From Microglena sp. YARC (taxonomy: Eukaryota > Chlorophyta > Chlorophyceae > Chlamydomonadales > Chlamydomonadaceae), in assembly GCA_022414725.1 (NCBI GenBank), contig CM039462.1:43396151-43460150 (forward strand): DNA of 64,000 nucleotides, written 5' to 3'. Positions 59,901 through 64,000 of this stretch are shown here, in pieces (the first letter of the stretch is position 1; every line of letters begins with the position of its first letter). The notes under the pieces are model-generated. The model ran no database searches, was not told the DNA's origin, and was given only the letters and a program-made list of their open reading frames with translations. A program made the position numbers and the translations under genes.

Positions 59901-60870
59901 GTATTGTTTGTGCGTTCATACTACAAGTGGCAACTGGGAGAAGTTCCCATTAGATGTGGAGCAACGGCCGCTATGATGCCCTGGTCCGCTTTTTAATCGT
60001 TTTTATGATTTGAAGTGCTTTTCAGAAATTGACGACCGCAGTTGTGTTGTATTGTTTATGTGTTAAGACAAGTGGGTTAACTGGGAGAAGTTCTCTTTGG
60101 ATATCGGGCAACGCCGCTTTGCTGCCCTGGTGCCTTGGAAAATACTGCTACGCTGCCCTGATGCATTTTCGTTTCTCGTTTGTTTACAAGAGGGAGAAGT
60201 ACCAAATCGAAGTGTAGCAACGTCCCCACACTGCTATGCTACCCTGATACATTTTCTGTATTATTATTTTTTATCGTGTGTTACAAGTAGGAGAAGTACC
60301 AAATCGACGCATATAGCAACGATCCCACACTGCTATACTACCCTAATGCATTATATTTGTTATTATTGTTTATATTTTGTTACAACTGGAAGAAGAACCA
60401 AATGGACGTGTACCAACGCCCTCACTCTGCTGTGCTGCCCTGATACATTTTATTGCGTAGCAGAAAAGAAATTTAATGGCACGGCTGGGCCACGACCAAA
60501 AAAATGGTATGCTGCATGCAGGCTCGGTATAAACCCTACATCGACCCCCCTAAATTATAATTTCTGAAGGAGATATGGGCTTTAGGGTGGGGGGGTGGGG
60601 GGGGGGGGGGAAGGCAGAGGGGAAACAAAAACTTCTTCCTAGGTATACGAAAAAAAACTTCCTCAACTACACCCCCCGCATTTGCAGGATGCATATGCTG
60701 GGCTTGCTCTGTACCGCGTGCTCTCCGTGTTACCCTTGAGGTCTGAGCTAGGCCGAGGTACAGGTGGCCGTACGCTTACTGTAGCGCCTTTGGAGACGGA
60801 GGGGGGGCAAGTCCAAGAGACACTGCCAACGCAGTGTGAAATTGAAATTGAAATTGTTACATCCGTGTAA
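36535..60870 (+). CDS. WRN-like DEDDy 3'-5' exonuclease (gene span, about 12 exons)
   Basis: Exons: 36535-36640, 40139-40185, 45474-45506, 45771-45866, 47473-47552, 48505-48641, 49667-50208, 51397-51453, 52528-52635, 54272-54391, 57944-58053, 60688-60870. The catalytic set is complete. Exo I D-I-E lies at 48,611-48,619, Exo II Asp at 52,606, Exo III Tyr at 58,042 and its Asp at 60,688. Free-standing WRN-type exonucleases without a helicase are known in plants; they remove 3' nucleotides from DNA. All phases agree except the junction of the exons at 52.6 and 54.3 kb, off by one base. An in-frame TGA lies at 52,570. The exons before 48.5 kb are supported by phase and splice sites only. Confidence 0.82.
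36650..36717. mobile_element. Fragment of the GGGAACGGC MITE beside a splice donor
   Basis: GGGAACGGCAACTAATATAA, then 'gtgtttgaaaaactaatat' and 'tagtgtcacaat', as in the 418-592 element, then stops. It begins 9 bases after the GT of the donor at 36,641. Confidence 0.6.
36718..39540. repeat. 52-base array (about 38 copies) flanked by donor copies
   Basis: Unit blocks: 'gaccagaaatataccgacta', 'taccaactatgcaccgatta', 'tacacagacttt'. It runs from about 36,960 to 38,945. A second array of about 50 bases ('tatacactgtctatggccag' plus 'ttatataccaactataccaa') covers 39,060-39,440. Each array is bordered by 'GAACTCA(A/G)CAG gtaa', a copy of the exon end and donor at 36,640. Confidence 0.88.
39541..39780. 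other. Intron sequence with a GGGAGGG...GGCGT repeat element
   Basis: Near 39,618-39,678 'AAACGGGAGGGTTCCCTCAA', 'CTCACGCCTGTGGCATGGCG' and a T-rich tail resemble the element at 16,539. 'ccagctacacatggcagcat' at 39,738 is an acceptor-like site with a diverged copy near 40,755. Confidence 0.4.
39781..40080. repeat. (CACATA)n with two poly-C runs
   Basis: CACATA and CACACA repeats between runs of 17-18 C at 39,784 and 40,050. CA/pyrimidine-rich and 5' of the acceptor at 40,138. Confidence 0.9.
40139..40185 (+). CDS. Exonuclease gene, candidate small exon
   Basis: Acceptor 'cacgtgtgtgcag', two bases completing the split Gly codon, then VRAPACNASLLKSPR, donor gtaagt. The phase fits the exon at 36,640. 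About nine copies of its end plus GTAAGT donor follow. Confidence 0.5.
40186..40700. repeat. About 55-base donor-side array of the exon at 40,185
   Basis: Units of 'gtgtgtgccagcctccctga', 'aggcacccaga' then gtaagtacactgggcagtac. Each keeps a perfect GTAAGT. The S-T-L-G-S-T-E-C frame of 386 codons running through here is a by-product of the array. Confidence 0.88.
40920..45470. repeat. CACTCCACACTACATGGCACT array, acceptor-side of the exon at 45,474
   Basis: From 40,970 to 41,790 a clean 56-base unit: 'ctacatggcactctacactc', 'tataccatatttcactccac', 'catccacactccaca'. From 41,790 to 45,460 it becomes irregular 'cactccacactcctcactatatgtcact' words with many indels. CA/pyrimidine-rich up to the acceptor 'ttttcacgttcag'. 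Frames of up to 548 codons (H/T/S/L/Y) are artefacts. Confidence 0.88.
45474..45506 (+). CDS. Exonuclease gene, tentative 11-codon exon
   Basis: Acceptor 'ttttcacgttcag', KQAFWSRRKEE in phase 0, donor gttccc (weak). The phase fits both neighbours. It is too short to be certain; a longer exon to about 45,600 in the same frame (ending SCTTA, stop) is the alternative. Confidence 0.4.
45595..45770. repeat. About 75-base acceptor-side copies of the exon at 45,771
   Basis: Two to three units with 'cccacag + CCTAGTA(C/G)ACCACC' and 'gactgagcctagtataccgc'. They copy the acceptor and start of the next exon. Confidence 0.7.
45771..45866 (+). CDS. Exonuclease gene, candidate exon (32 codons)
   Basis: Acceptor 'ccgcccacag', PSRPPMARVEHDLVVDTADS then FPRQPRTRLGWQ, donor gtcagc, phase 0 on both sides. 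Copies of its start lie upstream, and copies of its end ('CGAACCCGGCTTGG..GGCAG gtcagc') lie downstream. No domain recognised. Confidence 0.5.
45867..46970. repeat. Donor-side array of the exon at 45,866, grading into C-rich repeats
   Basis: About seven units of roughly 110 bases with 'cacgaacccggcttggg', '(g)gcaggtcagcagcagcgtc' and 'ccttcctccacactcctctcc'. Several lose the GT (atcagc, catgtc). From 46,600 a second set has 'gggtagcagaccatcgacac'. Confidence 0.78.
47090..47472. repeat. CAACAACAGCAG-rich tract, acceptor-side
   Basis: CAA, CAG, ACC and AAC triplets up to the acceptor used at 47,472. It could be partly coding (Q/N/T-rich) if the exon starts earlier; the frame of the following exon is open back to 47,361. 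Confidence 0.7.
47473..47552 (+). CDS. Exonuclease gene, exon before the nuclease domain
   Basis: Twenty-six codons and CA: TQPTPMSRTASEDILDDVLG then ATTRSL, donor gtagct (weak). The mixed composition inside a triplet-repeat desert suggests real coding. Phase 2 joins the single base at 48,505, restoring Gln. Downstream 'GAGACA gtaaga' and 'GAGACA gttaat' (47,600-47,670) look like donor copies. Confidence 0.55.
47553..48504. repeat. Diverged donor- and acceptor-side repeats
   Basis: 47,560-47,700 has four 'gttga(g)acagt' units. 47,745-47,950 has several 'ccagtacct(g/c)..cctctga(c/a)' units resembling the region before the exon at 48,505 ('gcagtacactgaag'). 47,985-48,060 has GGCACA repeats. 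Two open frames (CAG-repeat at 48,095 to 48,364; 48,325-48,549) lack phase support. Confidence 0.5.
48505..48641 (+). CDS. Exonuclease exon with Exo I (D-I-E)
   Basis: Proposed acceptor 'gtacactgaag', one base, 45 codons, one base, donor gtaatg. It encodes TWSFTRGSVRYAMTEMECSW then VVGQLMTAKPDVIGFDIEWR and PSFKA. WRN-type exonucleases start with F-x-G-x-I-x-Y, then about 20 residues, then V-G-F-D-x-E-W-x-P; both parts are present at the right distance. Catalytic Asp is at 48,611 and Glu at 48,617. The acceptor is the weak point: upstream in another frame 'LKDLEF' also resembles the family start, so a 1-base error in the TTTT at 48,514-48,517 is the alternative. Confidence 0.88.
48642..49300. 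repeat. Three extra copies of the Exo I exon end with donor, then GTTGGTGGT
   Basis: Copies of the coding segment QLMTAKAYVIGFDIEWRPSF with donor gtaatgg end near 48,805 and 48,966. A third, ending near 49,135, has a TAA in place of D-V and IFK for SFK. The period is about 165 bases. Copies 2 and 3 carry AY where the functional copy has PD. After 49,150 comes a GTTGGTGGTCGTG array, G/T-rich as on other donor sides. Confidence 0.9.
49480..49660. repeat. (CAAT)n and (CCAT)n
   Basis: CAATCAAT from 49,480 to 49,555, then CCATCCAT to 49,640, up to the acceptor 'gatgatgtag'. Confidence 0.95.
49667..50208 (+). CDS. Exonuclease exon with a long coding repeat (181 codons)
   Basis: Acceptor 'tttgatgatgtag', two bases completing Gly, open to donor gtgtgt. 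It starts GEKAVNRTALIQLCYS, matching the WRN-type strand after Exo I (N-x-T-A-L-L-Q-L). From about 49,780 to 50,090 it is a repeat of QLSANQLPAR and QLSSNPQPGN words, then ISHSDTAMDDGGRPRLGKPY and LETSQAFSGAQ. It thus inserts about 160 low-complexity residues between two strands of the nuclease fold. Some of the repeat might instead be intronic, but no GT donor precedes it in frame. Confidence 0.68.
50209..50955. repeat. About 70-base donor-side array of the exon at 50,208 (ten or so copies)
   Basis: Units read 'AAGCCAGGCATTCAGTGGAG', 'CTCA(A/G)G' gtgtgtatcacacc, 'tacacataagtacacacaca', 'catctagatcc'. They copy the exon end SQAFSGAQ with its GTGTGT donor. Confidence 0.92.
50956..51390. repeat. 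CACCATACCATTCAC array, acceptor-side
   Basis: Irregular 10-16 base words of CACCATACCATTCA, then (CCA)n, up to the acceptor 'gccatgttctcag'. The start of a short unique stretch (51,295-51,340) is embedded. Confidence 0.8.
51397..51453 (+). CDS. Exonuclease exon, candidate core beta strand
   Basis: Acceptor 'ccatgttctcag', VWASSQDASGRSCCCLLLH in phase 0, donor gtggcg (weak). C-C-L-L-L-H-V fits the strand that reads C-Y-L-F-Q-L in WRN-type exonucleases. The frame stops at a TAA 10 bases past the proposed donor, so an exon end must lie there. Confidence 0.5.
51480..52085. repeat. CAGTACTGCCAACCC units, then GGGAGCGAG units
   Basis: 51,535-51,670: three or four units of 'cagtactgccaacccaagc' and 'agcactaccatc'. 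51,750-52,080: about six units of roughly 58 bases with 'gggtatatgagtgggagcga' and 'aggacgcaggagtgggggcg', G-rich as on other donor sides. Confidence 0.75.
52140..52527. repeat. CCTCTGCC array with a 54-base poly-T, acceptor-side
   Basis: 'gcccatgcctctgcctctgc' repeats flank a T run at 52,297-52,350. Then 18-base units 'atcggatcttcccaaatc' repeat three times up to the acceptor 'atcttcccaag' at 52,527. Pyrimidine-rich throughout. Confidence 0.85.
52528..52635 (+). CDS. Exonuclease exon with Exo II, interrupted by TGA
   Basis: Acceptor 'atcttcccaag', 36 codons in phase 0, donor gtgagt. It reads FRLPHILRSCWLFA, stop, FASRFGVGIRGDVDKIKRDF then G. WRN-type enzymes have L-P-x-x-L-R-x-x-L, then K-V-G-V-G-I-x-G-D-x-x-K-L-x-x-D-F; both halves match in the same frame on either side of the TGA at 52,570-52,572. 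Exo II Asp is at 52,606. The stop may be an assembly error, true decay, or a missed splice. Confidence 0.75.
52636..52990. repeat. Three decaying copies of the Exo II exon end and donor
   Basis: Copies end near 52,744 (GAGIRGDVDKIKIDLG, gtgagt kept), 52,866 (GVGARVDVDKIKRDFG, donor gtggtt) and 52,976 (ARRIWTRLRENFE, no GT). The period is about 115 bases, with GGTGGTGGCGGTGG between copies. Similarity to the exon falls with distance. Confidence 0.9.
53055..53710. repeat. Poly-G / GGAGGGGG array with 'aacaggaacagcatcagctgg' units
   Basis: Three units of about 120-170 bases with 'gtggtgatggtggcggtgg', 'aggtcaacaggaacagcatc', 'agctggttg(g)taaacggaac' and 'tatct', separated by long G runs (53,203-53,227; 53,329-53,400). 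The G runs are likely assembly weak points. A missed exon in this unit is possible. Confidence 0.75.
53880..54270. repeat. (CATA)n and (CAGA)n array, acceptor-side
   Basis: CATACATA with a (CAGA)n block at 53,933-53,980, running to the acceptor 'gcatacatgcag' at 54,271. The stretch just before it (53,828-53,890) is similar to 61,637-61,710. Confidence 0.95.
54272..54391 (+). CDS. Exonuclease exon with the V/L-D-L-S motif
   Basis: Acceptor 'gcatacatgcag', donor gtgagc. In the family frame it reads WWLDLSTMANARVLSHTHRC then LVTTDLQTCTGSLS and one base. WRN-type enzymes have V-D-L-S-x-L-A after Exo II, and S-L-x-x-L-V at the next junction. The 3' phase fits the next exon exactly, giving SGLVESLL. 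The 5' phase is one base off from the exon at 52,635, so one base may be wrong in 'ggacgtggtggttggac'. Confidence 0.8.
54392..54486. repeat. One donor-side copy of the exon at 54,391
   Basis: 'GCAGTACCGCAACTGGAGCC' then 'TATCCG gtgagcatt' at 54,451-54,485 mirrors 'GCAGACCTGTACTGGAAGCC' then 'TTTCTG gtgagctct'. Confidence 0.75.
54490..55125. repeat. TATATATTACGCT array
   Basis: Irregular 20-30 base units of 'ctatatatattacgct' with many indels. AT-rich, no gene. Confidence 0.85.
55126..55280. other. Unique intron segment
   Basis: A plus-strand frame reads through NSLKGTCPPWIRKGLMRKST, but there is no splice support in phase. Nothing else recognised. Confidence 0.3.
55270..55500. repeat. TTTAATTCTACAATATAATGTATATTATATCA units
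   Basis: Five or six AT-rich units of about 45 bases. Confidence 0.75.
55500..55815. repeat. About 80-base units with TACGTACGTA palindromes
   Basis: Four units: 'aactaggcatggtgac', 'tacgtacgtccccagcctgg', 'atgcctacgtacgggggatg', 'tacgtacgtaggc'. Each unit has three or four TACGTA palindromes; later copies carry indels. Confidence 0.85.
56085..56800. repeat. Dispersed GGCGTTATCATTA element and CAGCTTCTAGGTAG units
   Basis: 'cagcagcttctaggtagc', 'ccaaccagccagtgg' and 'actacacccaatg' recur about six times from 56,185 to 56,720. 'caccaggcgttatcattac' at 56,125 and 56,737 belongs to the dispersed element also near 16,570. 'cagcagcttctaggcag' reappears at 61,150-61,450. Confidence 0.65.
56801..57760. 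other. Low-complexity intron sequence
   Basis: GATGATGGTGGTG (56,850-57,110), AATACAATAC (57,350-57,475), and two diverged units 'ccccttcaagatagacttgaatacttg' (57,500-57,690). No exon found. Confidence 0.6.
57761..57943. repeat. Acceptor-side copies of the exon at 57,944
   Basis: Two extra copies (starting near 57,787 and 57,857) of 'tctgcc(t/g)tcag + GTCTGGTAGAGTCGCTTCTG', continuing 'GAGAGTAACCTGCCCAAACC' before 'accatgcaccctcc'. Each has the acceptor and the codons for LVESLLESNLPKPNH. Confidence 0.92.
57944..58053 (+). CDS. Exonuclease exon with the Exo III tyrosine
   Basis: Acceptor 'atctgccttcag', two bases, 36 codons, donor gtgcgt in phase 0. It encodes LVESLLESNLPKPNHIRCG then NWEKFPLDIGQRRYAAL. 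This is the WRN-type C-terminal block: L-x-x-x-L-L-x-x-x-L-x-K, then C/R-x-N-W-E-x-x-P-L, then Q-x-x-Y-A-A. Joined to the last exon it gives Y-A-A-L-D-A-Y-A-G, so the catalytic Y-x-x-x-D is split by the intron. Both edges are amplified in the flanking introns. Confidence 0.95.
58054..60450. repeat. Donor-side copies of the exon at 58,053, with a 49-base array
   Basis: Copies of NWEKFPLDIGQRRYAAL plus gtgcgtt occur near 58,110, 59,215, 59,335, 59,460, 59,585, 59,690, 59,805, 59,930 and 60,075. Shorter derivatives follow to about 60,440. Several are intact codon for codon with mostly third-position changes. Between the first two, 58,160-59,205 is a 49-base array ('tttaatttgttttacactgc', 'aatttatcgtttatgtgtta', 'atactataa', about 21 copies) that belongs to the intron part of the unit. 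Confidence 0.93.
60451..60687. other. End of the last intron
   Basis: Unique sequence with a poly-G tract at 60,588-60,612, then the acceptor 'cccgcatttgcag'. No exon found. Confidence 0.5.
60688..60870 (+). CDS. Exonuclease last exon: Exo III aspartate and C-terminus
   Basis: Acceptor 'ccgcatttgcag', DAYAGLALYRVLSVLPLRSE then 40 more codons, TAA at 60,868-60,870. D-A-Y-A-G-x-x-L-Y-x-x-L is the conserved end of WRN-type exonuclease domains. The phase matches the exon at 58,053. The tail after LYRVL (GRGTGGRTLTVAPLETEGGQ) has no recognised motif. Confidence 0.93.
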   Translation, partial: DAYAGLALYRVLSVLPLRSELGRGTGGRTLTVAPLETEGGQVQETLPTQCEIEIEIVTSV

Positions 60871-61145
60871 TACCAGTTACTCACAGGACGTGCTGTGAAA
60901 GACCACCACAGCGTATAAGCCGGAGCTAGCTATAGTCACCGTTACTGATTGTTTATATATATGACAGGCTGGTGCACGTACGTATTACCCCACCAGGCAA
61001 TAATGGCAGGGATGCCCCCTAGCTGCGGCAGAGCTTTCTTTTTCAGCCCCGAACAGTGGCTTCTGGTAACCTCCTTGAGCCAGTCTCTGCTATTAGTCAC
61101 CGTGCCAACGCAGTGATTGAAATGTAGGTGGACTACACTGTTTCC
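60871..61145. other. Downstream flank of the exonuclease gene
   Basis: Expected 3' UTR and flank. No AATAAA-type signal is claimed. 'taccccaccaggcaataatgg' at 60,985 resembles the dispersed GGCGTTAT element. Confidence 0.4.
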
Positions 61146-61500
61146 ACCAGCTACGAGCAGCAGCTTCTAGGCAGGTCCCCTGAGCAAGCCCAAGACAGAC
61201 GTCAGCAGCTTCTAGGCAGGTCCCCCGAGCAAGCCCAAAGACAGCGTCAGCAGCTTTCTACGGGCAGGTCCCCTGAGCAAGCCCAAGACAGCGTCAGCAG
61301 CTTCTAGGCAGATCCCCCGAGCAAAGCCCAAGACAGCGTCAGGCAGCAAGCTTCTTGGGCAGGTCCACCCGAGCAAGACCCAAGACAGCGATAGCAGCTT
61401 CTTGGCAGGTTCCCCAGCACGCCCAAAACAGCGACAGCAGATTCTAGGCAGGTACTCCGAGCAAGCCCAAGACAGCGACATCAGAAATGAAAGAACCAAG
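61146..61500. repeat. About 45-base array CAGCAGCTTCTAGGCAGGTCCCC
   Basis: Eight or so units of 'cagcagcttctaggcaggtc', 'ccccgagcaagcccaagaca', 'gcgt', with indels. Confidence 0.88.
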
Positions 61501-61636
61501 TTCCAGGCAGGTTCAAGTACACATTTGGGACTGAGGCCAATATAATTCCCCACCACACCACACACCACCACACCATACACCACACCACAAATGTTTATTT
61601 CCAGTTCAAGAAGCTTCAAGTACACATTTGGGGCTT

Positions 61637-61715
61637 TTTTAAGCCCTTCCTATCATGATTGGGCAAGTCCCTTTATACTCTTTGGGCCTACCCTGGACTG
61701 TAACATTCATATATA
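61637..61715. repeat. Dispersed repeat shared with 53,828-53,890
   Basis: 'agcccttcctatcatgattg', 'ggcaagtccctttat' and 'accctggactgtaacatt' match the 53.8 kb segment at most positions. In both, CATA-type sequence follows. Class unknown. Confidence 0.6.
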
Positions 61716-61719
61716 CATG

Positions 61720-62025
61720 GGGCTGAGGTCCCCGAAGACCTTCCTCCCCTGAGCCCCTTGAAAAGCTGTGGTCTAGAGGGACTGCGAGCCTGTTAGTACT
61801 GCAGTACACACAAGCGGAGGTCCCCGAAAAGCTTTCCTCCCATGAGCCCCTTGAAAGGCATATTGATCTAGAGGGACTGTGGGCCTGGAGTGCTGCAGTG
61901 CAACCAACCGGAGGTCCCCGAGGAGCTTCCTTCCCTGAGCCCCTTTAAAGCATTGATCTAGAGGGACTGCCAGACCTGTAGTGCTGCAGCACACAAGCAG
62001 AGGTCCCCCGAAGCTCCGGACTACG
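61720..62025. repeat. About 95-base units with GGAGGTCCCCGA
   Basis: Three to four units: 'ggaggtccccgaa(g/a)a', 'cttcctcccctgagcccctt', 'gatctagagggactg', 'agtgctgcag'. No gene. Confidence 0.85.
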
Positions 62026-62095
62026 AAACTCAAGTTGTTTTAGAAGCTTCGACAGCTGTTATACGTTTCCCTTAATGATGATACCTTGAAGAATC

Positions 62096-62200
62096 TCTTG
62101 CGTAAATCTTTTCGGACCCACTTCGTTGACGGCCAGCCTGGTACCTTTGTCGCGTGCTTGGACGGCAACGAAGTGGGTCAAAGACGGTTTACGCAAACCC
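62096..62200. repeat. Foldback with 14-base perfect arms
   Basis: GACCCACTTCGTTG at 62,115-62,128 is mirrored by CAACGAAGTGGGTC at 62,166-62,179. Pairing extends imperfectly outward (TTGCGTAAA at 62,098, TTTACGCAA at 62,189). It could be a small foldback element or a transcribed hairpin. Confidence 0.6.
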
Positions 62201-62795
62201 TGGTTTCGCTTTTCCTTTTTTTCTTCAAGATATCATCATTACATTAACATTTCATGTTAAAGTCTACTTGACACCGCGAGGGTTGTATGAGACTTGTGCC
62301 TTTAAACAAAAAAGAAAAAGCACCATCAACAGCAAAAAAAACCATTACATCAGGGGTGGAGGAGGACAAACGATCCAAACTCGCCCAACCACCGTTTTGG
62401 TGGCGTAGGGTATTGAAACCCCCTAGAGCAGGACCCAGATCTCAACCACTTACAGTGGCGGAGGTAAGAAGCAATCAATCGTGAAGGGCGAGGGAAAAAC
62501 GTGATAAATGTATACACTTGATAACTAGTAGAAGCCAAGCGAGGCTTCTAGTACGCAGATGGAGACCCTACAGATACCTACTGTAGGTTATCCACCACTA
62601 CACCGTATAAAGTGAGTCATTCCGTGGGATGACACCAGTCATCTCATAACAAGTTTGGTCAAACTCAAACCCTCAAACCTCGCTGCTGCTGCTGCTGATA
62701 TATGATATTTTTCCTGGTGCCCTACTGGATCTTTTCAATTCTATAGTTGTTACACGGTAGATGACTGAATAGAAGATGATTAAAGGACGCAGCGA

Positions 62796-63179
62796 GTGCG
62801 CTTATATCGAAGAGGAGAGCCGGGCTGCAAGATCTTGCAGACCACATGTAGGCCACAGCTAGCCTGTGGCCTAGCGGCAGGCAACACGGGTCCTGGAGGG
62901 AACAGGAACCGCGCTGTGCATTATGCCACTTCAGTTACCGACGTATGTCGGATTATAAGCAGACTCCAAACGAGCCCGCGGCTTGATGGAGTCAAGGGAA
63001 GTGCAAACCCTAAACCTGAATTCCTCCGTGTCGCTGGTTTGTGTCGGGAGACCCACCTCTGGGGTGAAAAAGTCTTTTCCCACAAAAAGGTGGCTTATGA
63101 ACGTCAATGGTACACCCCAACCTGCCTGGTGCAAGCCTCCTCGGATGCCAAGAGCATACATTCCAGAACAGAATCGTAA
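62796..63179 (+). other. 127-codon ORF, unassigned
   Basis: Non-repetitive, mixed composition (for example CRIISRLQTSPRLDGVKGSA and ETHLWGEKVFSHKKVAYERQ), in unique sequence. The opposite strand is also open over much of it (62,931-63,326). No family, signal or splice partner is recognised, so strand and coding status are open. Confidence 0.3.
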
Positions 63180-63229
63180 TCTAGGCATCCCTTGTACTTC
63201 TACTAGCTCCTGCTGGACCCCCCTACCTG

Positions 63230-63312
63230 GAAAGTGTGTGGGTGGAGAGTGTGGTGTTTGTGTGTGGGGGGTGGGGGGGGTGGGGTGTGTGGGGGTGTGT
63301 GTGTGGGGGGGG
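63230..63312. repeat. GTGTGGGG tract
   Basis: A short G/T low-complexity stretch. Confidence 0.8.
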
Positions 63313-63461
63313 TACTTGGGCCACATCTGTTACACGTTTTGGCATGTTCTCAAGCCGATTAAAGAAACAACCGAGACGCGGGCTTTGTTTAGTTTATCGT
63401 CAGTTGGTTCACCCTCCCAGGAGGTCAAGGCTAGCAAAACAAAAGTTCGCGTTTATAATTA

Positions 63462-63627
63462 GGGATCGGCATATCATCTGATTTTGACAAAAGGCGAGTA
63501 TGATATCATACAAGTTGCATCATATGATATCGTATATAAATGGTAACTTTAGCCTAGTCAGACTGCCGGCATCATGTGATATCGTATTTGATGACATGAT
63601 ATCATATGACATCATATTGCCTATCCC
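63462..63627. mobile_element. Palindromic MITE, third copy, TA-flanked
   Basis: Begins GGGATCGGCATATCATCTGA, ends ..ATATTGCCTATCCC, with TA at 63,460-61 and 63,628-29. It is in the opposite orientation to the copies at 13,571 and 14,019 and shares 'CCTAGTCAGACTGCCGGCAT' inverted. Confidence 0.8.
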
Positions 63628-63629
63628 TA

Positions 63630-64000
63630 GTTCTATTGCCATATTGTGATCAGTGTGTGTTGAATCCATCAATATATTAATCCGGGGCCAAGTATGCACG
63701 ATAAGGTGTACTGCGGCTTGGTACTTAATCTTATTTCCGCCTTTGTTCTTTACTCAATTGCCAACTGGCAAAGAGTCCCACCCCGCAGCAGTCCACTGTG
63801 TAAGTTGTAACTCTCTTTCTCTGCCTCTCGCCACGACTGCTAGCATCCAATAATCATCAGTGCGGCCATCTATTGGCCCTACTTGACAAAAAGGGCCGCA
63901 AATCGGGCGAAACAGTTATTCTTTTCCCAGCCAAACTTTTAATCTCGACTTCAAAACACCTATCGCCTAGGTGTCCAACGCTGTTATAGTACGACTTAGA
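63630..64000. other. Unique right edge, nothing recognised
   Basis: Non-repetitive; a 66-codon plus-strand frame (63,653-63,853) has no support. Confidence 0.4.

Overview
This is nuclear DNA of a eukaryote: protein-coding segments are short (33 to 540 bases), bounded by GT..AG introns, and scattered through about 60 kb of tandem repeats. There is no bacterial gene layout. The two genes that can be read are a four-ACT-domain ACR-type protein and a free-standing WRN-like 3'-5' exonuclease. ACR proteins are a plant/green-algal family, so a green alga is my best guess; that is inference, not shown directly.

Layout. 1-2.2 kb: short repeats and small transposon relics. 2.2-33.3 kb, minus strand: the ACR-like gene in about 14 exons, first exon at 33,005-33,314 and a tentative last exon near 2.2 kb. 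33.3-36.5 kb: a divergent intergenic stretch with no gene I can name. 36.5-60.9 kb, plus strand: the exonuclease gene in about 12 exons, last exon 60,688-60,870. 60.9-64 kb: dispersed and tandem repeats, a foldback, one unassigned ORF and a MITE. Most exon calls rest on splice phase agreeing from one exon to the next and on family motifs crossing the junctions: the third ACT domain is rebuilt from three exons without a gap, and the DEDDy catalytic set of the exonuclease is present across exons at 48.6, 52.6, 58.0 and 60.7 kb.

The striking property is the introns. Nearly every one is built from tandem repeats, and many of the repeat units are recognisable copies of the nearest exon-intron junction. 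Copies of 'exon 3' end + GT donor' run downstream of an exon, and copies of 'AG acceptor + exon 5' end' run upstream of it, always in direct orientation. This holds in both genes and on both strands. Array composition follows it: acceptor-side arrays are CA- or pyrimidine-rich in the transcript, donor-side arrays GT- or G-rich. I regard this junction-seeded intron expansion as the candidate undescribed system. Long uninterrupted frames across the arrays (His/Thr, Cys/Val, [12 protein letters not shown]) are by-products of repeat periods and not genes.

Limits: no searches or alignments could be run. One in-frame stop and one 1-base phase conflict in the exonuclease, and a poly-C run in one ACR exon, could be assembly errors or real decay.
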